Assembly (NCBI RefSeq): GCF_021021555.1
Contig: NZ_JAINWA010000003.1
Coordinates: 372,001 to 436,000, forward strand
Length of the DNA: 64,000 nucleotides
From: Teretinema zuelzerae
Lineage (GTDB): Bacteria > Spirochaetota > Spirochaetia > Treponematales > Treponemataceae
Direction of reading: 5' to 3'
This document shows, in pieces, positions 51,444 to 60,016 of this stretch (position 1 is its first letter; every line of letters starts with the position of its first letter). The notes under the pieces were generated by a model that worked only from the letters and a program-made list of their open reading frames with translations, made no database searches and was not told the DNA's origin. Made by a program: the position numbers and the translations under genes.

Positions 51444-52672
51444 TTTCGGAAACCTTTCGGATGGTCCGAGATGAGACCGCGATAGATGCGTTCCAGACGC
51501 TTCGCCATGGTTCCGATAGTCCATGATTGGGCGTGGACGCGCGCTTCTTCGACCTTGCGCTCGTACAAGGCGGGATCTCCGAGGAGGTCGCATACGCGCG
51601 ATGAAAACTCCGCCGGATCGTTTTTCACCATGAAGCCGCCGTTGTCGCCGCCCATTACGGTTACAGTTCCCATCTCGCCTATCGCGACGACGGGAATGCC
51701 GGAAAGCATCGCTTCGATCGTGACGAGACCCTGTGTTTCGGTGCGAGAGGGAAACACGAACAGTTCAGACATCGCGTAAACGAGAGCAAGGTCTGATCGA
51801 TCGAGATAGCCTGAAAAAACGCAATGCTCGGCTACTCCAAGATGTTCCGATTCTTCGACGAACCGGGGAAGATCGGGACCATTTCCCGCGATGAACAAGA
51901 GGACGTCGGGATGCTTCTCTACGATTCCGGGCAATATGCGCAGGAGAAAGGAAAGGTTTTTTTCGTTGCCGACCCTTCCGGCGAAGAGAAGGAGGCGTTT
52001 CCCCGCGATCAGCGGATATTTTTCCTCCATCCTGCGCCTGAAATCTTCTACTTCGCTGGGGTGCTTGTTGAAAAGGAGCGGATCGATGCCGGTAGGCAAC
52101 AGATGCGTTTCCTGTTTGATTTTATACCGCTTCAATACTTCAAGAATTTCCGCCGAGGGAGCGATGATCGCGTCCGCGCGCTTTGCCATGTTCCGGATGA
52201 TATGCCTGGCGACGCGCCTGAGCAGGATTTCCGGCACATAGGGGATGTAATTTGCGGCGTAGTCCTCCCAGAGCGTATGAAAGGTATATACGACGGGGAG
52301 ATTATGCAATTTCGCGTAGTAAAAACCGAATTCCCCTATCACGAATTCGGAGTTGACATGGATAATATCGGGATTAAAGGCGTTGAGCTGTTTGGACACC
52401 CAAAACCATTTATGGAACTTAGCCAGACGGTCTTCCCGGGATATCGGCAAGGGATAGGAAGGGACCCGGATGACGACGGGATCCATCTCGTTTTCGCGCT
52501 TGTCCATGGTGGGGGTCGACATGCGTTCGACAGCCTGCGATTCGGGATAAAAAGAACAAATGATGACCACTTCATGGCCGAGGCGGATGAGCTCTTTCGA
52601 GAAAGAATCCACGGAGACGGTGACGCCGTTGACGCGCGGCCAATATGCGTCGGAAAACATGACTATTTTCAA
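51440..52672 (-). CDS. GT4 glycosyltransferase, 1,2-diacylglycerol 3-glucosyltransferase-like
   Basis: This 410-aa enzyme starts with KIVMFSDAYWPRVNGVTVSVDSFSKEL, the hallmark of glycolipid-forming GT4 enzymes such as monoglucosyl-diacylglycerol synthase. YTFHTLWEDYAANYIPY, LLPTGIDPLLF, LLFAGRVGNEKNLSFLL and FPSRTETQGLVTIEAMLSGIPVVA follow; the last is the donor E-X7-E site. TTG 52672 lies six bases after AAGGGG; a TTG three bases earlier is also possible. It heads the three-gene glycolipid operon. Confidence 0.85.
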   Translation of the reverse strand: MKIVMFSDAYWPRVNGVTVSVDSFSKELIRLGHEVVIICSFYPESQAVERMSTPTMDKRENEMDPVVIRVPSYPLPISREDRLAKFHKWFWVSKQLNAFNPDIIHVNSEFVIGEFGFYYAKLHNLPVVYTFHTLWEDYAANYIPYVPEILLRRVARHIIRNMAKRADAIIAPSAEILEVLKRYKIKQETHLLPTGIDPLLFNKHPSEVEDFRRRMEEKYPLIAGKRLLLFAGRVGNEKNLSFLLRILPGIVEKHPDVLLFIAGNGPDLPRFVEESEHLGVAEHCVFSGYLDRSDLALVYAMSELFVFPSRTETQGLVTIEAMLSGIPVVAIGEMGTVTVMGGDNGGFMVKNDPAEFSSRVCDLLGDPALYERKVEEARVHAQSWTIGTMAKRLERIYRGLISDHPKGFRK

Positions 52673-52743
52673 CAAAAGCCCCTTTTTTCCGAGTATATCA
52701 TATTATTGCGCCCCGGGGAATTCAGGATATAGTGGGGACACTC

Positions 52744-53421
52744 ATGAAAGCTCAGGAAAAATCAGACATATACGACTTTTTAACGCTCGCACAGGGTTGG
52801 GTCGAAGGCAGGAAAATCGAAGCGAACCCGCCGGTTTTCCGGGATTCGCCGGACCCGGTTCCGTTCTGCCCGACGCATCGGGACTTCGCCGAGGCGCTTG
52901 AAAGCTGCCGCCGATGCGAAGATCAAAGCGGGAAGCCGCATCCGGGATGCGGAACCTTCGAACCGGGCGCCGTTGAGGTGCTGGTAGTATCCGAGCGTCC
53001 GCTGAACACTGACGAAAGCTCTCCCGAATATGCGCTCCTTTTAAAAATGCTTTCAGCAATAGCTCTCGATCCGGGTACGAATTGCAGAATCACCGCGTTG
53101 ATCAAATGCGCAGACTCGCAGGAGTCTAATACCGGAAGATTCGGCGCGGACGGTTGCGCGCCCTGGTTCGAAAGCGAGCTTCGTCTGATTTCGCCTCTGG
53201 CGGTTCTGTCGCTCGGAGAAGGCGCGGCGAGGCTTCTGGCAGGAAGCTCCGAACCCGGAGAAATGATGTTCGGCAGGAAGACCCTCTGGAAAGGAACCCC
53301 TGTTATCGGAACCTACCATCCGGCCGATCTGCTCGCCGATCCCCAGCTGAAAAGACCGGCTTGGGAACATTTGAAGACGCTGAAAACAATACTCGATTCG
53401 GCCGGCAGGAGAGACTTCTGA
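52744..53421 (+). CDS. Uracil-DNA glycosylase superfamily protein, family 4-like
   Basis: This 225-aa protein is like the iron-sulfur uracil-DNA glycosylases that remove uracil or related bases. Four cysteines fit the [4Fe-4S] set: Cys55 and Cys58 (CRRC), Cys122 (IKC) and Cys138. The C-terminal motif is intact: PVIGTYHPADLLADPQLK. The first catalytic motif, normally GEAPG, reads SERPL, so activity may be lost or altered. ATG 52744 has GGGGA upstream. Its stop shares one base with the priA start, so the two repair genes are coupled. Confidence 0.72.
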   Translation: MKAQEKSDIYDFLTLAQGWVEGRKIEANPPVFRDSPDPVPFCPTHRDFAEALESCRRCEDQSGKPHPGCGTFEPGAVEVLVVSERPLNTDESSPEYALLLKMLSAIALDPGTNCRITALIKCADSQESNTGRFGADGCAPWFESELRLISPLAVLSLGEGAARLLAGSSEPGEMMFGRKTLWKGTPVIGTYHPADLLADPQLKRPAWEHLKTLKTILDSAGRRDF

Positions 53422-55391
53422 TGCCCGCCTGGGTTGAAGTCGTTTTGAATGTTCCGGTCTATCAATCGTTCACCTATAAAAATCCGGCTCCCGGGGAAAG
53501 CCTTCTGGGGAAACGGGTAGAAGTCAGATTCGGTTCGCGGATCCTGATCGGCTTCGTTATAGCCGACAGGGAAGAGCTTCCAGAGAATTTTCCGCTTGAA
53601 AGCTCCGCGGTCAAGCCGATTCTGCGGGTCGTCGACAAGGAATGCCTCTACGGTCAAAACGAGGCCGACCTATCAGCATGGATCTCCTCGTTCTACCTCT
53701 GCGCTCAAGGAGAGGCGCTTTCGGCGATGCTGCCCTCCGGTAAGCGCGAATCCTCGGGTCCCGGATTTTCCTTCGAGGACGAAGAGTTCGCGGACCTCGC
53801 GGTCTCGCTGTCGGAAGAACAGACGCAGGCCGTGCGCGGGATTCTCGACGCGGAAAGCGGAACGCCCTCCTACATCTACGGTTTGACCGGGACAGGCAAA
53901 ACAGAGGTATTCCTCCAGGCCGCGGAAGAGATACTCAAACAGGGGAAAGGGGTCATCTACCTCGTTCCGGAAATCGCGCTTACCCATCAGGTGATAGAGG
54001 CAGTCGCGAAACGGTTCGGAAAGACCGCCGCGGTGCTGCATTCGGGGCTTACCGGCAGCCAGAAGCTGACCGAATGGATGCGCCTGCGCCGTGGAGAGGC
54101 CCGCGTCGCCGTGGGCGCCCGAAGCGCGGTATTCGCTCCCATCGAGAACCTCGGGCTCGTCATCATCGACGAGGAACACGATAACTCATACAAGTCGGGC
54201 ACGACTCCCCGCTATCACGCGCGGCAGGTCGCCATGCACCGCTGCGCCCGCGCGGGGTGCGCCCTGGTTATGGGAAGCGCGACGCCCTCGCTCGAAGCGT
54301 GGCATCAGATGAAAAACGGACGTATCCGCACCTTCACGCTCACCAAGCGTTTATCCGGCGGAGCCCCGCCGGAAATCAAAATCGTCAATCTGGGAGGAGC
54401 CGACGGAGCCCTCTCGGATGAACTTGTAACAGAAATTCAGGCGACGAAAGAAGCGGGACGCCAGACGATACTCTTCCTTAACCGCAGAGGTTTTACGCAT
54501 TTTTTCCGCTGCAATACCTGCAGCTATGAAATGAAATGCAAAAACTGTTCGGTTCCCCTCACCTGGCACAAGGCTCAGGGAGTCATGAAATGCCATTATT
54601 GCGGCCTTCAGCTCGCGCCTCCGAGGTCGTGCCCGGAATGCGGATCGCTCGACGTCGGATACGCGGGATTCGGAACCGAATTCATCGAAGACGAGGTGGC
54701 TCGAACCTTTCCGAATCTCTCCGTAAAGCGTCTCGATACCGACTCGCTCGGCGAGAAGGGAGCGCTGAAAAGCGTGCTTGACGAATTCAGATCGGGAAAA
54801 ATCGACGTTCTGCTGGGTACGCAAATGATCGCGAAAGGCCTCAATTTCCCCGGAGTTCGCCTCGTGGGAATCGCGCTCGCCGATACGGGCCTGCATATGC
54901 CCGATTTCAGGGCGGCCGAGCGGACGTTCGCGCTCATCGTACAGGTCGCAGGAAGGGCCGGCAGATTTTTTCCGGACGGAAGAGTCCTCATTCAAACATG
55001 GAATCCAAGGCATCCGGCCATCGTCCATGCGTCGAAAATCGATGTGGAAGGCTTTTACGATTGGGAGCTCGAGCAGCGCGAAGAGCTCGGGTTTCCGCCC
55101 TTCTCGCGGCTTATCAGGCTCGTATTCCGGAGCAAGGATCAGGGAAAAGCCGAGGCCGCGGCCGAGGGCGCGGCGAAAATAATGGAGAAGCTGCTGCCGG
55201 GCGAATGCGAGCTGATGGGCCCTTCAGAGTGCCCGCTCGCGCAGGTTTCGGGGAACTGGCGCCATCATTTGATTCTGCGGGGAAAAACGCTGGGGCCGCT
55301 TCTGAAGGCTGCCCGTTCCTTCCAGACAGGTTATAAGCCCCTGCCGGGGATTCATCTCGAAATAGACGTAGATCCGGCTGCTCTTCTGTAG
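53421..55391 (+). CDS. priA: Primosomal helicase PriA
   Basis: PriA is a 3'-5' helicase that reloads the replisome at stalled forks. The 656-aa protein has an N-terminal 3'-binding domain (AWVEVVLNVPVYQSFTYKNP), Walker A YGLTGTGKTEV, DEEH in LVIIDEEHDNSYKSG and GSATPSLEAW. The zinc-binding insert follows: CNTCSYEMKCKNC and CHYCGLQLAPPRSCPECGS. Motifs VLLGTQMIAKGLNFP and QVAGRAGR come after it. The start is ATG 53421, sharing a base with the upstream stop (TGATG). Confidence 0.95.
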   Translation: MPAWVEVVLNVPVYQSFTYKNPAPGESLLGKRVEVRFGSRILIGFVIADREELPENFPLESSAVKPILRVVDKECLYGQNEADLSAWISSFYLCAQGEALSAMLPSGKRESSGPGFSFEDEEFADLAVSLSEEQTQAVRGILDAESGTPSYIYGLTGTGKTEVFLQAAEEILKQGKGVIYLVPEIALTHQVIEAVAKRFGKTAAVLHSGLTGSQKLTEWMRLRRGEARVAVGARSAVFAPIENLGLVIIDEEHDNSYKSGTTPRYHARQVAMHRCARAGCALVMGSATPSLEAWHQMKNGRIRTFTLTKRLSGGAPPEIKIVNLGGADGALSDELVTEIQATKEAGRQTILFLNRRGFTHFFRCNTCSYEMKCKNCSVPLTWHKAQGVMKCHYCGLQLAPPRSCPECGSLDVGYAGFGTEFIEDEVARTFPNLSVKRLDTDSLGEKGALKSVLDEFRSGKIDVLLGTQMIAKGLNFPGVRLVGIALADTGLHMPDFRAAERTFALIVQVAGRAGRFFPDGRVLIQTWNPRHPAIVHASKIDVEGFYDWELEQREELGFPPFSRLIRLVFRSKDQGKAEAAAEGAAKIMEKLLPGECELMGPSECPLAQVSGNWRHHLILRGKTLGPLLKAARSFQTGYKPLPGIHLEIDVDPAALL

Positions 55392-55419
55392 GACGGACGG
55401 AGATGCCGGACTCGGTACA

Positions 55420-56202
55420 TCAGTATCGGACATCCCAGAGAAAGAGTCCCGTACCGGGGGCTGTCGGGCCCGCGCGCGAACGGTCGCGGGATTCGAGGAT
55501 GGCCGAGAACTCTCCCGCCTGTGCGCCGCGCCGCTCCAAATCAATCAGCGTTCCCAGAATCGAGCGGACCATCTTCCAGAGAAACGCGTTCGCGGAGATT
55601 TCGAAAACAAGCTTTTCGCCTTCCGGAAAAAAGCGCGCCCCGTACAAATAGCGGGTGCGGGTTTTGCTCTGATCGCCCGAGGCGGTGAAGGCCGAACAAT
55701 CAATTTCGCCGCGAAGACAGGAAGCCATCCGGTTCAAGAGACGGACATCGGGCCATCTGCCGAGAGCCCATACATAGGGCATTTCGTGGGCGCAGGGCCT
55801 CGATCCGCAGTACAGAAAAAAGCGATACGTCCTGGCCCTCGCGTCGAATCTCGCGTGGAAGGAAGGCGGAGCCTCGCAGGAATCCATGATGCGCACGTCG
55901 AGGGGAAGCAGGGAATTGAGAGCCGGGACGAAACGTTCCGGAGGAATGCGGGCGATATCGGTATGGAAATTCGCGGCTTGCCCCGCGGCGTGGACGCCCG
56001 AGTCCGTGCGTCCGGAGCCGATGAGGGGAACCGGGTGGCCGTGCATCTTTTCCAGCGCCTTTTCAATCTCTTCCTGCACGGTTCTGCCCTTTCCGGCGGC
56101 CTGTTCGCTTTGGCGCTGCCAGCCGAGAAAACGGGAGCCGTCGTAAGAAATTTTGAGCTTTATGTTTCTCAAGGGGAGCGATTCTGTTTCCGGGCCTTTC
56201 AT
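55420..56202 (-). CDS. truA: tRNA pseudouridine synthase A
   Basis: TruA makes pseudouridine at positions 38-40 of tRNA. The catalytic aspartate is in GSGRTDSGVHAAGQ. ISYDGSRFLGWQRQ, the end of the RxYRF strand as ARTYRFFLYCG, and FLWKMVRSILGTLIDLERR are all present, in 260 aa. It is the last gene of the dxs operon and overlaps the DUF2225 gene by ATGA. Confidence 0.95.
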   Translation of the reverse strand: MKGPETESLPLRNIKLKISYDGSRFLGWQRQSEQAAGKGRTVQEEIEKALEKMHGHPVPLIGSGRTDSGVHAAGQAANFHTDIARIPPERFVPALNSLLPLDVRIMDSCEAPPSFHARFDARARTYRFFLYCGSRPCAHEMPYVWALGRWPDVRLLNRMASCLRGEIDCSAFTASGDQSKTRTRYLYGARFFPEGEKLVFEISANAFLWKMVRSILGTLIDLERRGAQAGEFSAILESRDRSRAGPTAPGTGLFLWDVRY

Positions 56203-57068
56203 TCGTCTTCGGCGTCCTCGTTGATTTCTGCAACGATCGAATCGTAGAGATTCCGCGCGTGTTCGAGCAGCGGCCCCGGCTTATTGCGGGACGATCTTCC
56301 CAGCCCGAACATCTTCGCGAGCGATCTGCGATGATAGGCGAGAAGCTCGCGCCTTTTTTCAGGGTCGGTGCGGGACCCGTATTTTACTTCGAGCAGAGCA
56401 GCCAGATACAGAACGCCGTCGAATCCGTAGTTCTTGTCGAGATCAGGCCCGAAGGATTTTAAATTCGCTATCATCTCCTGCCCGGAGGTTTCGAGCTCGA
56501 CCGCCCTGCGGTAATAGAAGAGGGATTTCCGGTACAATAGATCGGCGATATAGGAATAATTCTCTTCAGGAAATTTTCTCCCCATATCGGAAAACAGCCA
56601 GGCGCCCCTGAGGGCGCACAAGCCCTGCTTGATATGCGGCGAGTACTTCGTGTCTACGCTTTCGTAGCACAGAAGCGCGAGATAGTAGGAAGCGGCACCC
56701 TCGTTGAGAGTACGGGACCCGGCATAATCGATTTTAGAAAAAAGCTGTTTGACGGAGGTAAACCGGTCCTGCATGCCGTCGTATATTTTGTTGAGGCTTT
56801 CCTTGTCGAGGACGCAGAAATCCTGGGGAAAGGCGGCGTACAGGCATTTAGGGCAGACGGTCATCGCGTATACGAGGGGCAGAACCTCGCCGAATTTGGC
56901 TGAAGGTTCGTACAGACGCCTCAATTCGTCGGTAAGGCTTCCGGCGATGAGCCGGCCTCCGCCGGACATCACTTTCTCCTGCTTGAACTTCGCGTTGCAG
57001 ATGGGGCACTGGGTCTGTTCTTTCGTATAAAAGGTAATGGAAGGCGCTTTATCATCCTTGGACGCCAT
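56199..57068 (-). CDS. DUF2225 family protein
   Basis: This 289-aa cytoplasmic protein has two Cys-X2-Cys pairs (CPICNAKFKQEKV and CPKCLYAAFPQDF), which suggests a zinc ribbon, followed by a helical region of TPR type (LALLCYESVDTKYSPHIKQGLCALRGAWLF; DLLYRKSLFYYRRAVELE). DUF2225 is widespread but uncharacterised. GGAGG precedes the ATG. It overlaps acpS by 17 bases and truA by 4. Confidence 0.85.
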   Translation of the reverse strand: MASKDDKAPSITFYTKEQTQCPICNAKFKQEKVMSGGGRLIAGSLTDELRRLYEPSAKFGEVLPLVYAMTVCPKCLYAAFPQDFCVLDKESLNKIYDGMQDRFTSVKQLFSKIDYAGSRTLNEGAASYYLALLCYESVDTKYSPHIKQGLCALRGAWLFSDMGRKFPEENYSYIADLLYRKSLFYYRRAVELETSGQEMIANLKSFGPDLDKNYGFDGVLYLAALLEVKYGSRTDPEKRRELLAYHRRSLAKMFGLGRSSRNKPGPLLEHARNLYDSIVAEINEDAEDE

Positions 57069-57444
57069 GCAAGCCTCCTTCGACGACGACCATCGCGAGG
57101 GCGTTGTCCCGTTCGTGGGTGAGGCTCAGATGCACCTGTTCTCCACCCGATTTTTCGAATGCTTCCAATGCGTTGCCGAACAGGTGAATGCACGGCTTTC
57201 CGTTGTGATTGTTCAGCACGAGGATGTTTTTCAGCGTGATGCCGCTCAGCCCCGTTCCGATGGCCTTGCCGAAGGCCTCCTTCGCGGCGAAACGGGCGGC
57301 GAGGGAAAGAGTCGCGCCGCTTCCCCGGCTCATGGCGGCCGCTAATTCTTCCGGGTGGAAATACCGATCGAGCAAGCCGGGGATTTTTTCCCAGCGCTCG
57401 AGCCTTGAGACATGCACTACATCGAGGCCTATTCCGACGATCAT
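57052..57444 (-). CDS. acpS: Holo-[acyl-carrier-protein] synthase
   Basis: AcpS transfers the phosphopantetheine arm of CoA to acyl carrier protein. The 130-aa protein has GIGLDVVHVSRLERW, FHPEEL, RFAAKEAFGKAIGTG and SLTHERDNALAMVVVE. Catalytic Asp8 and Glu in KEAF fit the family. It is in the dxs-truA operon, overlapping the genes on both sides. Confidence 0.95.
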   Translation of the reverse strand: MIVGIGLDVVHVSRLERWEKIPGLLDRYFHPEELAAAMSRGSGATLSLAARFAAKEAFGKAIGTGLSGITLKNILVLNNHNGKPCIHLFGNALEAFEKSGGEQVHLSLTHERDNALAMVVVEGGLHGVQG

Positions 57445-58388
57445 TCCTGTTTTTTCCTCACTGTCAGCTGTATTTCGGACGGAGTGCTCCGCAGAACTTC
57501 GAAACGCTGCGGAACAAGGGCGTGCACGGGAAGGCTATAGACTCCCGGAGAAACCACGTTTCCGCACAGAACCGTCAACGCGTTTTCGGGAAGCGTCCAT
57601 TCGGACAACTCGTTCTGCGTTCCCTTCAGCTGGATCGAGCCGACGAGCTGGTCCGCTTCGATTTCGAAATCCGAATCGAGGTTCTCGAAAAAGAGGGGCA
57701 CGTCTTCGAATGTGCGCAGCAGGGTCGTCTCGTTGATCGTTACCCGGTACGAGATTTTTCCGCCGCCGGATAATCGGACGAGGGGGGAACCCGAACCGAC
57801 CGTTACAGATCCCTCGAAGGAACGGTTCACGCCTGAAAGGTCGATGCTGTCTGTCACGAGATCCGTAATCGATTCGACGGCCGAACGGGGGCCGTCGATT
57901 TCGAGCAAGGTAGGATTCAAGCTGTAGCCGGAAAATTCGAATCCCGCTTCCGGATATCCGCGGAAGGCAGGAGTAACGGCAACCTTGCGGGAGAGGCGAT
58001 GCTCGACCTTCATGACGATTTCCGCCGGATCGAGGGTGATCTCGAGGGGCACGACGTTCATGGCCGTCCCCGAAAGACGGGCGCGGACAGGCACCCGGTA
58101 TTCGCCTTCCCGTTGAATGCCGGATAGATCGATATAGGTTTCGATGTCTGATTCGAGGATCGGAAAGATGCTCGTGGATTCTCCGCGCAAATGCACCTTG
58201 ATCATGCGCGGGTATGCCGATGCCGGCAGCATCAGCGCGTCTCCTTCTATTTTCAGGGGCGCGGAGAAAAAGCGCTCCTCCAGCGTGCTCATCCGATAAA
58301 AGAGAAACAGAAGGAGAGAAAGCGTGAGGCAGATTATCTTAGCCGGCCAGTTATCAAGAGACCGTTCAATCAAATTCCGGGCGTTCAT
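57441..58388 (-). CDS. cdaR: CdaA regulator, YbbR domain protein
   Basis: This 315-aa protein has one N-terminal transmembrane helix (WPAKIICLTLSLLLFLFYRM) and YbbR-type beta domains outside the membrane. CdaR proteins bind and modulate the membrane diadenylate cyclase CdaA, whose gene overlaps this one by 23 bases. The start is ATG 58388 with GGAGG upstream; an earlier ATG at 58424 lies inside cdaA without a ribosome site. YbbR sequences diverge, so the pairing with cdaA is a main part of the evidence. Confidence 0.85.
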   Translation of the reverse strand: MNARNLIERSLDNWPAKIICLTLSLLLFLFYRMSTLEERFFSAPLKIEGDALMLPASAYPRMIKVHLRGESTSIFPILESDIETYIDLSGIQREGEYRVPVRARLSGTAMNVVPLEITLDPAEIVMKVEHRLSRKVAVTPAFRGYPEAGFEFSGYSLNPTLLEIDGPRSAVESITDLVTDSIDLSGVNRSFEGSVTVGSGSPLVRLSGGGKISYRVTINETTLLRTFEDVPLFFENLDSDFEIEADQLVGSIQLKGTQNELSEWTLPENALTVLCGNVVSPGVYSLPVHALVPQRFEVLRSTPSEIQLTVRKKQE

Positions 58389-59181
58389 TGCCGCTATCCT
58401 CCATTGCGGAGGAGTCTCCTCCAAGATCCAGGAGGCCCTCCAGCTGGCGGGTGATTTCCGCAGACGTTAAATCGTAATACAGCTTCGAATCGTAGGCCAG
58501 ACTGATGGCGCCGGTCTCCTCGGATACGATCATGACGACGGAGTCGGTTTCCTCCGACAAGCCCAGAGCCGCGCGGTGGCGGGTTCCGAAGGACTTTCTG
58601 ATGTCCTGCTGTTCCGAAAGGGGAAGAAAGCATCCGGCGGCGACGACCCGGCCGCCCTGAATGATGACGGCTCCGTCGTGAAGGGGTGTGTCATGGCCGA
58701 AAATAGTCACGAGGAGGCTTGAAGAAAGCTCGGCGTTCAGCCGGGTCCCCGTTTCAACGATATCGCGCAATCCGTTTTTTCGGGTAAAGACGGCAAGCAT
58801 TCCCCTTCTCCGCTTGGACAGGATTTCCGCGGAGGTAAGGACGGAATCGAGATGGCTGTGAGTGGACCGCTTGCCCATTCGGAACCAGTCGCTTTGTCCT
58901 ATCTTCAAGAAGATTTTCCGCAATTCCGGCTGAAACACGATCGCCACGCCGATCAAAAGACCGGGAGCGAGGGTGTTCAAGAGCCATAACAGCGTATTAA
59001 GCCGGAGGATGAAGGCGACGGCATAGATGATGAGAAGCGATACCGCTCCCTTCAGCAGCTGAACCGCCTGGGTTTTTATCAGGATTCCGTATACCTGGTA
59101 CAAGAGAAACGATAAAACCAGGATGTCCAGAACCGGTTGCACAGTCGTGTACAGCCCGGCGAGGCGTTTAATGAATTCCAT
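58366..59181 (-). CDS. cdaA: Diadenylate cyclase CdaA
   Basis: CdaA makes cyclic di-AMP from two ATP. The 271-aa protein has three hydrophobic helices in the first 95 residues, then a DAC domain with the catalytic DGAVIIQGGRVVAAGCFLPLS and the RHR motif in FGTRHRAALGLSEETDSVVMIVSEETG. The start is ATG 59181 (MEFIKRLAGLY); the upstream frame lies within folP. It lies between folP and cdaR, not next to glmM as in Firmicutes. Confidence 0.94.
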   Translation of the reverse strand: MEFIKRLAGLYTTVQPVLDILVLSFLLYQVYGILIKTQAVQLLKGAVSLLIIYAVAFILRLNTLLWLLNTLAPGLLIGVAIVFQPELRKIFLKIGQSDWFRMGKRSTHSHLDSVLTSAEILSKRRRGMLAVFTRKNGLRDIVETGTRLNAELSSSLLVTIFGHDTPLHDGAVIIQGGRVVAAGCFLPLSEQQDIRKSFGTRHRAALGLSEETDSVVMIVSEETGAISLAYDSKLYYDLTSAEITRQLEGLLDLGGDSSAMEDSGNERPEFD

Positions 59182-60016
59182 AAGTCTGCAACTCCTGTAC
59201 GACTGCCAGCATATCCCGCGTTTCGCCCACATCGTGCACCCGAAGCCATTGCGCGCCCAAGCCGACGGCGATCTGATTCGCGGCGAGCGTTCCCGCCAAC
59301 CGGTGCGAAACGGGCTTTCCGGTCATGTCGCCGATGCAGGTTTTCCGGGACAGGGCCATGAGCACCGGATAGCCCGCGGCGGTGAAACGGCGGGTTGCCG
59401 CGATGAGAGCGAGGTTGTCCTGTTTTCGTTTGCCGAATCCGATTCCCGGGTCGAGGATTATCATGTCTTTGCGGATTCCGCGCGTTTGAGCGTATTCGGC
59501 TCTCTCCAGAAGATAAGAAAGCACCTCCGCGGCTGGATCGGCGTACCGGGGATCGAGCTGCATAGTATCGGGAGTCCCTTTTTTGTGCATCAACACGACC
59601 GGAGCCCCGGCCGCAGCCAATAGATCGGCAAGAGCGTGATCGTCTTCCAGGGCGGAGATATCGTTGCACATGTCTGCTCCCGCATCGAGAGCGGCCTTCA
59701 TGACAGCGGCTTTTCGGGTATCGACGGAAATGGGGACGGCGGAACGCGAACGTATTCCTTCTATCACCGGCAGGACGCGGGAAAGCTCCTCCTCGGCGGA
59801 AACGTAGGCGCCGCCGGGCCGGCTCGATTCGCCGCCGATATCCACTATGTCTGCGCCTTCCGCTTCCATTTGCAAGGCGCGCTCGACCGCGTCCTCGACG
59901 CTCCCTGCCCTGCTTCCCGGATAAAAGGAGTCGGGGGTGGCATTGACTATGCCCATGATAAAAGCCGGAGCCGAGGTGTAAAGGATTCTGTCTCGCAGGG
60001 GAAAGGATAGACTCAT
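59168..60016 (-). CDS. folP: Dihydropteroate synthase
   Basis: FolP condenses p-aminobenzoate with dihydropterin pyrophosphate in folate synthesis. Family motifs are FIMGIVNATPDSFYPGSR, DIVDIGGESSRPGG, VPISVDTRKAAVMKAAL, ILDPGIGFGKRKQDN and the C-terminal LRVHDVGETRDML. The 282 aa is the usual length. It overlaps dxs by ATGA and cdaA by 14 bases. No other folate gene is in the window. Confidence 0.95.
   Translation of the reverse strand: MSLSFPLRDRILYTSAPAFIMGIVNATPDSFYPGSRAGSVEDAVERALQMEAEGADIVDIGGESSRPGGAYVSAEEELSRVLPVIEGIRSRSAVPISVDTRKAAVMKAALDAGADMCNDISALEDDHALADLLAAAGAPVVLMHKKGTPDTMQLDPRYADPAAEVLSYLLERAEYAQTRGIRKDMIILDPGIGFGKRKQDNLALIAATRRFTAAGYPVLMALSRKTCIGDMTGKPVSHRLAGTLAANQIAVGLGAQWLRVHDVGETRDMLAVVQELQTYGIH

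Noticed and set aside
51444-51593. N-terminal extension of the second GT28-like protein
   Set aside because: The extra 50 residues are arginine- and proline-rich antisense-like sequence; the family starts at the motif after ATG 51443, which has AAAGG upstream.
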